From the NCBI GenBank assembly GCA_002720855.1, contig PBIN01000014.1, positions 186,001-250,000 of the forward strand: a stretch of DNA of 64,000 bases, written 5' to 3'. The position numbers and the translations under genes were made by a program. A model generated the notes under the pieces. The model did no database searches and was not told the origin of the DNA. It saw nothing but the letters and a program-made list of their open reading frames with translations. Source of the DNA: Rhodospirillaceae bacterium. GTDB lineage: Bacteria; Pseudomonadota; Alphaproteobacteria; MPNO01; UBA2964. Below are positions 10,579 to 19,300 of this stretch, piece after piece (the stretch's first letter is position 1; each line of letters starts with the position of its first letter).

Positions 10579-11460
10579 CTAGCCGGGTGAGGTGCCAATT
10601 CCAAGCCGCGCGACTATTGGAATTTTATAAACCTCGCCCTCACGAAAATCGCTGCATCTTTCTTCAACGTTCTTGAGTAGATCGGCCCAATTTTCTTCCG
10701 AGAGGTTTTCAATTCGGTGCGGCGCTGTACGCGCAACAGCACGGCGAAAATAGTCATCACCTTGTTTGATCGTTCTTTCTTGTTTCAATTCAATTTCTTC
10801 CGCCCCGGCAAACCCAGCTTTCTCGATAACATCTGAAAGAAGCCCCGCATCTCCCAAATTGTGCCGTATCATGCGGGGTGGAAAGTCCTCCCCAAAATAT
10901 TTCTCAAGACCCGTATTTACCGCACCGAAGGTTGGGTTCTTTTCAATCGGGCCCCAAACCATCCAAACAGCTTTTCGATTTGGTTTCAGAACCCGAAGAA
11001 CCTCTTTGGCACATCCCACCTTGTCATCCGGGAACATAAGTCCGTTTCTTGATGTGACAGCGTCAAAGCAACTATCGGCAAACGGCAGGGAGATCATATT
11101 GCCCGCCGCAATTTGGAAATTGTTGATTGATAGTTTTTGAGCCCGTGCGGCAGCGACCGCCAACATCTCGGATGTCATATCGCAGGCCGTTACTGTCCCA
11201 CTGGTCAATTTACCTGCAATGGTGATCGCGGGATCGCCCGTTCCGGACGCTACATCCAACACTTTCATATTCGATTCAATGTCCGCTTCTTCGATCAGTC
11301 GGAGATTGAATGTATCGTCACTGGGTTTTGCTGATGTGGCCGCTTCTGTCCATCCTGGACTTCGATTTTTCCAATAGTCGGTGCGGTTCTCTGTATCGCT
11401 AGCGGGGTCTTTCACAAGCCCGGCTTTTATTGGCTGGCCCAGACAATCCGGTGCATCCAT
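10579..11460 (-). CDS. Class I SAM-dependent methyltransferase (UbiE-like), paralogue 2
   Basis: A 293-residue methyltransferase with motif I VLDVASGTGDPAIT, acidic VTACDMTSEML, then FDAVTSRNGLMFPDD and VLKPNRKAVWMVWG. It is a tandem duplicate of the downstream gene, so the pair arose by local duplication. The ATG at 11460 overlaps the end of the repressor gene by 34 bases and has a GGAA-type site. A GTG at 11415 would give an N-terminus that aligns better with the paralogue. Substrate unknown. The position directly after an S24-type regulator and sufE suggests co-transcription. Confidence 0.8.
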   Translation of the reverse strand: MDAPDCLGQPIKAGLVKDPASDTENRTDYWKNRSPGWTEAATSAKPSDDTFNLRLIEEADIESNMKVLDVASGTGDPAITIAGKLTSGTVTACDMTSEMLAVAAARAQKLSINNFQIAAGNMISLPFADSCFDAVTSRNGLMFPDDKVGCAKEVLRVLKPNRKAVWMVWGPIEKNPTFGAVNTGLEKYFGEDFPPRMIRHNLGDAGLLSDVIEKAGFAGAEEIELKQERTIKQGDDYFRRAVARTAPHRIENLSEENWADLLKNVEERCSDFREGEVYKIPIVARLGIGTSPG

Positions 11461-12059
11461 CTGATTTCCGACACGCGAAAAATAGGATCGGGATGATCGT
11501 CATTTACAGATTTCAACTCGATTTCCCGCTTCGTGTGTCGTATGAGCTCTTTCGCCATGACCTCGTCTTCTGTCGTTTTGACGATGACCCTGTCGCCCCG
11601 CTTTACCTGTGAGGACGGAGATACGATTACGATATCGCCGGGCCGAAACACAGGGGCCATACTGTCACCGGTGATTTCCAATGCGTAGGCCCCATCATCG
11701 CCGACATCGGGCCCGTCAATTTCTGCCCAACCCGTACCGGTCGGGAAACCCGAATCGTCGAAGTAGCCACCGTCACCCGCTTTCGCCAGCCCAACGAGCG
11801 GATAGCGTTTAGCCTTTCCCGCGCCCGCACCGGCACCAGCAAATGTGACGAAATCGGAAAGTGTTAAATCGGTAACTTCGAGAACTTTCGCGATGCTCTC
11901 GGTCGTTGGCCATCGAGGTTTTCCTTGCGGATTGACGCGCTTGCTCTTGTTGAAACTTGTCGGGTCGAGACCCGCCCGCCGTGCCAGCCCGGATGCCGAA
12001 TAACCCTTGGCCTTGGCAAGTTTGTCGATAGCGTTCCAAATGTCTTTGTGACGTAACAT
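11427..12059 (-). CDS. HTH repressor with S24/LexA-type peptidase domain
   Basis: A 210-residue regulator. The N-terminal helix-turn-helix (residues about 5-40, with SGLARRAGLDPTSFNKSK) is followed by a short Gly/Ala linker and a LexA/CI-type S24 domain. The serine of GDSM (Ser133) and the lysine of VMAKEL (Lys170) are 37 residues apart, the same spacing as the LexA Ser-Lys dyad. An Ala-Gly pair in LAKAGDGG (94-95) could be a self-cleavage site. The start at 12059 matches the family N-terminus (MLRHKDIWNAIDKLA). It is not LexA itself, and targets are unknown. It sits between sufE and two methyltransferase genes. Confidence 0.85.
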   Translation of the reverse strand: MLRHKDIWNAIDKLAKAKGYSASGLARRAGLDPTSFNKSKRVNPQGKPRWPTTESIAKVLEVTDLTLSDFVTFAGAGAGAGKAKRYPLVGLAKAGDGGYFDDSGFPTGTGWAEIDGPDVGDDGAYALEITGDSMAPVFRPGDIVIVSPSSQVKRGDRVIVKTTEDEVMAKELIRHTKREIELKSVNDDHPDPIFRVSEIRWMHRIVWASQ

Positions 12060-12090
12060 GGCGAGAGTTTTTCCTATTTTTGCTTTGCTG

Positions 12091-12525
12091 TCACGTACCG
12101 TCCTTAAAAGAACTCGCATAAGAATGGATATGATTTACCATAGCGCGTAGACCGTTGGCCCGATTTCCACTTAGGTGCGAACCAAGTTCGATTGCATCGA
12201 AAAAATCCGGTGGCGTGCTCAGAATTTCATCTGGTAGTCGGCCGGAATATACGCGTAGTAAAAGAGCGATTAACCCCCGCACGATCATTGCGTCGCTATC
12301 GGCCTCATAGACGATCCTGCCAGCATCGTCCTGAGCGCGGAACCAAACCTGCGACTGGCATCCTTTAACCCGATACTGCTCCGTTTGACATTCTTCAGGC
12401 AGACCGTCGAGCCCTTTGCCAAGCTCGATAATATATTCATATCGATCAACCCAGTCGTCAAACAGGCTGAACTCATCAACAATGCTCTGTTTTGCTTCCT
12501 CAATGGTCGCAAAAGTGATATTCAT
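12091..12525 (-). CDS. sufE: Cysteine desulfuration protein SufE
   Basis: A 144-residue sulfur-transfer protein that accepts persulfide from the SufS cysteine desulfurase during Fe-S cluster assembly. The acceptor cysteine is Cys56 in the family motif VKGCQSQVW. The N-terminal helix (TIEEAKQSIVDEFSLFDDW) and DGLPEE loop also match. Suf operon partners are not in the window. The gene is the first of a minus-strand set; the repressor start is only 31 bases downstream of its stop. Full length, ATG start. Confidence 0.95.
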   Translation of the reverse strand: MNITFATIEEAKQSIVDEFSLFDDWVDRYEYIIELGKGLDGLPEECQTEQYRVKGCQSQVWFRAQDDAGRIVYEADSDAMIVRGLIALLLRVYSGRLPDEILSTPPDFFDAIELGSHLSGNRANGLRAMVNHIHSYASSFKDGT

Positions 12526-12673
12526 ATCAATGACTTAATCTGAAAATAAAATATTCGTTGTCTGTAACCCGTTTGGTATATAGATAGCCCGCCAGACGAT
12601 CAATCATCATCCATAACAAGACGATATTTCTATCTGAATCCTCGCTGCGAATCGGACCCTGATTTATGGTTCT

Positions 12674-13822
12674 ATGCAAACGAACGGGACACCCTTTATG
12701 TCGAGTGCAGGAATATCCGCAGCGGCTCAACGAGTTGCGCACAAGCCTGAACAGCCCGGATTAGATATTCATAAATCCGGTACAGCGTTGTTCCGGCTGT
12801 TGCCGCCAAATCTCGCGCATAAAGGGGCAATCAAAGCCCTAAAATTCGGACTGGTTCCGAAGCTCGCCGGTTTTGATGATTCAGTTCTGGCGATTAAATT
12901 GTGGGACATCGAGTTTCCCAATCCAGTCGGTATGTCAGCGGGATTTGATAAGAACGGAGAAGTCGTTGACGGATTGATCGACATTGGCTTCGGTTTTGCT
13001 GAGGCTGGAACAGTGACGCCGCTGCCACAACCTGGAAACCCTAAACCAAATCTATTCCGGCTACCCGATGACCTCGCTTTGATTAATCGCCTTGGATTCC
13101 CGAGTGATGGCATGGAGGCGTTTGCCGCAAATCTGGAAAAACGACCGCCCGGTGCAAACGGAATAGTTGGAATTAACGTCGGAATAAATGCGGGCACGGC
13201 CAATGCGACAGGCGATATCGAGAAAGGCCTGAAAAAACTCGCTCACATGGCCGGCTATATCACGATCAATGTTTCCTGTCCGAACACACCCGGATTGTGT
13301 GCCTGGCAAGCAGGTGACAAATTGTCAGAGATGGTTCGCTGTGCGAAAGCCACGCTGGCAGAAATTTGCCGGGAACGAACGCCCCCCTTGCTTGTTAAAA
13401 TTGGCCCCGAACTGGACGATCAAGGTCTCGCAGATGTTGCGGAAGTTGCGCTGAATGCGGGTATCGATGGTTTGATAGCCTGTAATACCACTGCCGAACG
13501 TCCGGCCACATTGAGAAGCGAGAAAGCGATGGAAGCTGGCGGTCTGAGCGGTCTGCCCATTCGTCAACGCGCAACCGGTGTTGTGTCCAGGCTATACGAA
13601 CTGACCGGCGGCCAAATACCGCTGATCGGTTGTGGGGGCATATCGACCGCTGCTGACGCGTATGAACGTATTCGGGCGGGGGCCTCGCTGCTGCAACTTT
13701 ATACAGCCTTGATTTATGGCGGCCCGGGGCTCGTCAATGATATCAAGCGCGGCTTGGCTCAGCGCTTGCGTGCTGACGGATATACCAAACTCTCCGATGC
13801 CGTGGGTGCCAATCACCGTTAA
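12674..13822 (+). CDS. pyrD: Dihydroorotate dehydrogenase (quinone), class 2
   Basis: It oxidises dihydroorotate to orotate in pyrimidine synthesis, passing electrons via FMN to membrane quinone. Class 2 features are the N-terminal helix LFRLLPPNLAHKGAIKALKFG, GFDKNGE, VGINVGINAGT, NVSCPNTPGL, VKIGPEL, IACNTTAERP and IGCGGISTA. The class 2 catalytic base is normally Ser in SSPNT; here the position is Cys (residue 202, codon 13277-13279), as in class 1 enzymes. The first 30 or so residues precede the usual start, so initiation further in (ATG 12698 or a TTG near 12788) is possible. Divergent from sufE. Confidence 0.95.
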   Translation: MQTNGTPFMSSAGISAAAQRVAHKPEQPGLDIHKSGTALFRLLPPNLAHKGAIKALKFGLVPKLAGFDDSVLAIKLWDIEFPNPVGMSAGFDKNGEVVDGLIDIGFGFAEAGTVTPLPQPGNPKPNLFRLPDDLALINRLGFPSDGMEAFAANLEKRPPGANGIVGINVGINAGTANATGDIEKGLKKLAHMAGYITINVSCPNTPGLCAWQAGDKLSEMVRCAKATLAEICRERTPPLLVKIGPELDDQGLADVAEVALNAGIDGLIACNTTAERPATLRSEKAMEAGGLSGLPIRQRATGVVSRLYELTGGQIPLIGCGGISTAADAYERIRAGASLLQLYTALIYGGPGLVNDIKRGLAQRLRADGYTKLSDAVGANHR

Positions 13823-13837
13823 CGCAGTCGGGTTTTG

Positions 13838-13852
13838 TTAACCATAATTCAA
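13838..13852 (+). promoter_or_regulatory. CtrA-like binding site upstream of the TipF-like gene
   Basis: TTAACCATAATTCAA contains the CtrA half-site TTAACCAT and fits TTAA-N7-TTAA with one mismatch (second arm TCAA). It lies about 47 bases upstream of the preferred ATG at 13899. This is a short motif, so chance is possible. Confidence 0.4.
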
Positions 13853-13898
13853 GAGGTTGCCGCCAAATTGGGGACCGGTTCTGCAATTCAGACGGTTC

Positions 13899-15257
13899 AT
13901 GGCAGTTTTTTATCATATCGGGTTAGTGACAGTTTATACGCTGATGGCGGCAGCAGCGGCGATAGGGTTGCCCTATCTGTTTCCGGAATTTGGGCCGGAT
14001 TTAGGTGCCATTATCGGCGTTATTATTCTTGTCGGCTGTGCAATTCTGCATGAAGTGTTTGCCCGTCAGGAAAGCCATGCGAATCTTACGGATGAGTTAA
14101 GCCATTTGAGAAATCGAAATGCCGAACTTCAAATTGCTCTCGATCGTGTGGAACGCGAATCGGAAATACTGAAGGGGGCCGTCAAAAAGATTGCCGAAAA
14201 TCGCGGGATTGCTATAGAGAGCGGAAAAAAGAATGTCGACTCTGTCATCGCTGAGGTCAAAGTTTTCCAGGGGCTCGTAAAACAGCTTTCAGCGGCAAAA
14301 ACAGTTCCCGCTACGGCAACGGGAGGCAGCACGGCTTTAACTGTTTTGCCGGACCGGGCCCAACCGAACAGTGATGGGCCGGAAGCCGTTGTTCAGGCAA
14401 ACAAAATATCCCTTGTTGCCAGTGACGGTGAGGTGGTTGAGACGGCACCTGAAGAGAAAACCAGCCCACCTCATGATTCATCCGGACAGGCAGACTCGGA
14501 CATGCCTGGTTTGGACGATGACAGCATTCTGGAAATTGTTCGCGATGGTCTCGAGCAAAACCGGGTGGATTTGGTGTTGCAACCAATCGTCCAGCTGCCC
14601 CAGCGCAAACGCGTATTCTACGAGGCGTTTACCCGTATCCGCGATCAGAACGGCGATAACCTTGTTCCCGAACAATATATCGGTATTGCGGAACGCGAAG
14701 GCTTGGTACCGGCAATCGACAACATGCTGTTATTTCGCTGCGTGCAGCTGGTGCGGCGCACTCAAAACAGCAAGCAGGATATTGGTTTTTTCTGCAACAT
14801 CTCAGCGCACAGCCTCACCGATAAGCATTTCTTCAGCGATTTTGTTGAATTCATGGCTGATAATGCACGCCTCGCGCCAAATCTGATCTTTGAATTTCCC
14901 TACGCAACGGTTGTCAATCGCGATCATGATATCGAGCAGCACCTCAAACAGCTCGCTTCGTTAGGCTTCCAGTTTTCCGTTGATCAGGTCTCCAGTATCA
15001 ACATCGATTGCGAGGATCTGATCAAGCATCGCTTTAAATATGTGAAGCTAGAGTCTGATATCTTGCTCGAGGAAGTTCGACGTCCATCCGGCCCTATCGC
15101 CATTGAGGACGTTAAGCGGGTGTACAACAGGCAAGGTATGGATCTGATTGTCGAGAAAATTGAAACCGAGCCTGAATTGCTCGAGCTCTTGGATCTTAAA
15201 ATCGACTACGGGCAAGGCTATCTGTTCGGCGAACCACGGCTCGCGCGGGTAGAGTAA
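13899..15257 (+). CDS. Membrane-anchored EAL-domain protein, TipF-like
   Basis: A 452-residue protein with the domain order of TipF, the cyclic-di-GMP-responsive flagellar assembly factor of Caulobacter: two membrane helices (about 7-28 and 35-55), a coiled coil (about 60-105), a low-complexity linker and a C-terminal EAL domain (about 205-445). The EAL site is degenerate. ExLxR reads EAFTR, the second Asp of DDFG is Gln (SVDQVSS), while QGYLFGEP is kept. It is therefore more likely a c-di-GMP sensor than an active phosphodiesterase. The start is set at ATG 13899; an upstream TTG at 13857 has no spacing for a ribosome site. Confidence 0.78.
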   Translation: MAVFYHIGLVTVYTLMAAAAAIGLPYLFPEFGPDLGAIIGVIILVGCAILHEVFARQESHANLTDELSHLRNRNAELQIALDRVERESEILKGAVKKIAENRGIAIESGKKNVDSVIAEVKVFQGLVKQLSAAKTVPATATGGSTALTVLPDRAQPNSDGPEAVVQANKISLVASDGEVVETAPEEKTSPPHDSSGQADSDMPGLDDDSILEIVRDGLEQNRVDLVLQPIVQLPQRKRVFYEAFTRIRDQNGDNLVPEQYIGIAEREGLVPAIDNMLLFRCVQLVRRTQNSKQDIGFFCNISAHSLTDKHFFSDFVEFMADNARLAPNLIFEFPYATVVNRDHDIEQHLKQLASLGFQFSVDQVSSINIDCEDLIKHRFKYVKLESDILLEEVRRPSGPIAIEDVKRVYNRQGMDLIVEKIETEPELLELLDLKIDYGQGYLFGEPRLARVE

Positions 15258-15304
15258 AACATCCCCTTCCAAATCGGTGCGGTCCGTGGCACAACCCCGT
15301 CACC

Positions 15305-16189
15305 ATGGCGGACGAAATCCCAATCCTACCTGGCCTTGCTGAACTCGTAGCAGAGTATGACGCCTTTATCATCGATCTCTGGGGGGTCATTCATGACGGC
15401 GTGACGCTTTATCCCGGGGTTGTCGATTGTCTTTCAAAAGTTCACGAGACCGGCAAGCCCTACGCTATGCTGACCAATGCGCCGCGCCGCTCTGATGCAG
15501 TGAGACGGGGTATGAATCGCATGGGTGTCCCGGCTGAACTGTGTCCGATTATCATGTCATCTGGCGAAGCTACGCGGCTCGGTCTCGAAGAACGGCGCGA
15601 GGACTGGTTTGATGACGTCAAACTGACTTATGTCCATATCGGGCCCGACCGCGATGATGGGTTGTTTGACAATCTCGATCTGCGCAAGGTTGATTCCGTC
15701 GCGGAGGCGGGGTTGATTGTTAATACCGGTCCGTGGCGCGATGAGGAGACGGTAGCCGACTATGAGCCCCTGCTGCAGGATGGAGCGGCGGCCGGTGTTA
15801 AAATGGTCTGCGCCAACCCTGATCTTGAGGTGATACGCGGCGGTGTACGCATTATTTGCGCCGGTGCCCTTGCGCGTCGATATGAAGAGCTGGGCGGCGA
15901 TGTGCTGTATTACGGAAAACCCCATAGCCCGATTTATGAAAGCTGCCTGTACCAGATGGGTGACCCGGATCCGAAACGCGTTTTAGCGATTGGAGATTCA
16001 CTCAAAACCGATATAACCGGTGCGTGTAATCTCGACATGTATTCGGTTCTGGTAACAGGTGGAATTCACGGAGACGCCTTCGGCATTGCTGCGGGTGACC
16101 ACTCTGTGGCTGCCGGAAAAAAGATCGCTGAAATCTGTGCTCTGGAGGGTGTTTTTCCGGATGCCGCAATCCAATCTTTTTGCTGGTAG
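15305..16189 (+). CDS. HAD-superfamily hydrolase, class IIA (TIGR01459-like)
   Basis: A 294-residue phosphatase-fold protein. Motif 1 reads DLWGVIHDG with the nucleophile Asp and the Trp variant typical of this subfamily. Motif 2 lies in MLTNAPRRS, Lys is in YYGKPHSPIY, and motif 3 is IGDSLKTDITGA. The class IIA cap lies between motifs 2 and 3. Relatives include NagD-like sugar phosphatases, but the substrate of this branch is not established. It sits between the TipF-like and TipN-like genes; functional linkage is unproven. Confidence 0.85.
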   Translation: MADEIPILPGLAELVAEYDAFIIDLWGVIHDGVTLYPGVVDCLSKVHETGKPYAMLTNAPRRSDAVRRGMNRMGVPAELCPIIMSSGEATRLGLEERREDWFDDVKLTYVHIGPDRDDGLFDNLDLRKVDSVAEAGLIVNTGPWRDEETVADYEPLLQDGAAAGVKMVCANPDLEVIRGGVRIICAGALARRYEELGGDVLYYGKPHSPIYESCLYQMGDPDPKRVLAIGDSLKTDITGACNLDMYSVLVTGGIHGDAFGIAAGDHSVAAGKKIAEICALEGVFPDAAIQSFCW

Positions 16190-16213
16190 GTAATTTTTAC
16201 TCCCACCCTTTTC

Positions 16214-16243
16214 TTGGTACGAATCATTGGGCTTGGCTATAAT
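16214..16243 (+). promoter_or_regulatory. Predicted sigma70 promoter of the TipN-like gene
   Basis: TTGGTA (16214-16219) and a perfect TATAAT (16238-16243) are 18 bases apart, in the spacer after the HAD gene. The predicted transcript would begin near 16250, just before the hairpin at 16257-16304. Confidence 0.5.
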
Positions 16244-16256
16244 TTTCCATTGATTC

Positions 16257-16304
16257 TGAAAGGGGGCGCTGCGTATTCGAGCGGCGCCTAGGCGGGCCCT
16301 TTCA
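16257..16304 (+). promoter_or_regulatory. Hairpin in the 5' leader of the TipN-like gene
   Basis: The outer arms TGAAAGGG (16257-16264) and CCCTTTCA (16297-16304) pair perfectly. The inner arms GGCGC (16265-16269) and GCGCC (16284-16288) extend the stem. There is no T-run after it, so it is more likely a leader structure than a terminator. It would form the very 5' end of the predicted mRNA. Confidence 0.5.
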
Positions 16305-16335
16305 ATGATATTGCGGGGGTGGAAAGTTCGATATC

Positions 16336-19300
16336 ATGAACTTCCGATTTCTATCAAAAGGCCGCTTAAATACTTCAGCACTTGTTGCTTACGCGATAAC
16401 CTTAATCTGGCTCGCGCTTACGGCAATTTATCTACAAAGCTCAATTGGCTGGCCCAATATTCTGACTTTGTTGCCGCACGAGATCGGCGTTTTGATAACC
16501 GGCATATTCACACCTCTAGCCTTTTTATGGCTGGTAATGGCATATATCGGCCGCGGCGCCGTCCTCAGGGAAACAGCTGAGTCACTACGGTCCGAGCTCG
16601 GTCGTTTGACCTATCCCGCTGAAGATGCGGAAGAGCGTGTTCAAGAGATTGCTGATTCCCTGCGCCGGCAGGCTCAGGAGCTCTCCTCTGTATCCGAACG
16701 GGCAGTATCGCAGGCGCGATATCTCCACGATGGACTTCACCGGCAAACCGAGCAACTGGATGTCGTCGCAGCCAAATTGTCTGAAAGGGCCGGTGTCGTA
16801 CAAAACTCGGTCGGGACCCAAATTCAGGAACTTGAAACCGTTTCCAACGCTGTTCTCGGAAAATTGGAAGCCACTGGACAATCATTTGCCGGTCAAATTG
16901 AAGCGATGGGCCCCGGGGCTGAGGACGCAGCGGATCGTGTGCGGGCGGCGGCAGACTCCGTGCATAATCACACTGATAGTGTGCTGAGTAATTTTGGACA
17001 AATTACCGCGGGTATTGATGAAACAGACGAGCGATTAACTCGGCAAGCGGAGAAGCTTGGCGACCAATCTGATTCTGCAATCGCCCGCGTAAACGAGGTT
17101 TCCGAAACTCTTAGAGAACATGCTGATGGGTTGAATGAGACAGCGACGCAAGCGCTGGAGCGTGCAAAGGAGTTGGGAGATACTTTCCGCCAGCAATCTG
17201 TCACGCTTGTTTCAGGACTAAAACAGGCGGTTAGCAGTGTCGACGATGTGTCCGAGAATTTTCGGCAACGTACCGAACAACTAATGGCTGGGGCTCGTAC
17301 AACTGTGACGCAGGTTCACGATACGGTGGAGGCATTTCGCGAAGAGGCTGTTTCCCTCGGCGACGGAGCAGAAAAAACCGTTGCGCGTATCAGGCAGGCA
17401 GGTGAAGAAATCCATGCCGTCGGAGATGAATTTGCGGGCGAAGCCGATCGGTTGTCCCAGGCTTCGGTCCGCAAAATTACAGATGCCGGAAATGCCCTGG
17501 TGCGACAGGGAGAAGCTATTTCCGCAGCGGCAGATCGTTCCATCGAGCAGGCGAAGGCGCAGATGGATGAAATTGCAGCCGGTATGGTATCGCATTCCAC
17601 ATCTCTGGCAAAAGAACAGCACGGCCTAGCTGAACAGACGCGTGAGAGATTAGAGGTATTGACCAGTGAATTGCGTGGTCACGCCGCAGAAATGAATGCC
17701 ATCGTCGAAAAATCTGGGGCAGCTGCATTTGATAAGGTCGAAGAGATTGGCGGATCATTCAGGCGCCAGTCAGATCGAATGGCAGAAGACGCTGAACGAA
17801 CTTCCGTTCTTATTGAGGCGCGAACAGAAGAAGTCTCTGCGCTATTGCGGCAGCATGTCGATTCACTAAGCGTTGCCTCTGAGACGGCTGCTGAAGCCGT
17901 CAGAACCAAGGCAGATGATGTCGCGGCAATATTGCGCGAACAGTTGCAACTCTTTTCACAGGTGGCCGACGAAACCTCTAATGCAGCGGCGGAACGCACC
18001 CGGGAAGTACAGAAATTGCTCCGAACACACATCGAAGAGAGTGCCGAACTGACAAGCGATGCGGCGCAACGTGTCTTTGCGCGGCTCACCGAAGTTAGTG
18101 AAGCCATGCGGCAGGAAGCCACTGCGCTATCCACAATGTCAGAACAGGTCGCCGGCGAGATTACGGTCAAAGTTCGTGAGATGGATGAAACATTGCAGAC
18201 TGAGTCCGCTGCAATGATCGCGGCATCGAATAGTGCAACAGAGCAGGTAGTTACGAAGGCGGACGAGGTCACAGCAGCACTCAGGCGACAAACAGATGAA
18301 TTTGCGGCCACGTCGGAACGGGTTGCGGCTCAAGCTGCAGCTCGCGTGAAGGTCGTTGGTGCTGCGCTCACCAAGCAATCGGGCGATCTTGATGACGTTT
18401 CGATACGGTCGGCGGAACGCGGAGAGGAAATTGGCGCGTTGCTTGAAAAGCGGACTGCGGACCTTTCCTCCGCGGTTGACACTGTTGTTCAAAGGACCAC
18501 TGTCGTCGGCACGACATTTGTGGATCAGGCTGAAAAACTCGTTGTGGCGTCAGAACAGGCGGCGAGCCATTCCGACAAAATCCGTGCCTTGGTTGGGGAG
18601 CAGGCTGAGGCTTTGGACCGTGTTGCAGGGCAAATGGTTCGCCGAACTGAAGAAATTTCGAAGTCAACTGAACTGGAGTTGGAGCGCCTCACCGGGATGG
18701 CTGAACGCGCCGTGGAACGTTCCAATACGATGAACCAGACTATCGGAGCGCGCACAACCGACCTTGCTGACGCGTCGAGGGAAACGGTTGAATGTCTGAC
18801 AATCGTCAGTAATGCCTTGCAGGCACAGGCACGGGCGATGATTGAGGCCAGCACGAAGGCGGCGGCAGATGTAACGAACGTGATTGCGGCACTAAAGGAT
18901 GAGTCAGGCGCACTCGAAACATCGGCGAGTGTTGCAGAAGAGCGTGTAGAGGCCATTGGTCGGATGTTCCGTACAGAAACACAAGAACTCGCTTCGGCGT
19001 CCGAACAGGCGGCACGGCAGGTTGATACAGTTCGACAATCACTGCAGCGCCACTCCAGTGAAATGAGCAGTGCTATGGATCGCGCTGCAGATCAGGCCAC
19101 TCAGGTCGGCGCGGTATTCTCAGAACAGGCCAATGAGCTGGCGCGGGCCGCTGACAATGCTGACAAACAGGCCAAACTGGTTCGTCAGAACACGTTTGAT
19201 GCCCGACGCGATATGTTTTTGCGCGCCTCGCGTTTTATTATCGAAGATCTGAATTCGACCGCGATAGATTTAAACCGTCTTTTGGATGAGGTTGGTTCTC

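Noticed and set aside
17679-18311. Open frame of 210 codons antisense to the TipN-like gene
   Set aside because: The Ser/Ala-rich sequence is what the reverse strand of a coiled-coil gene produces; no start signal.
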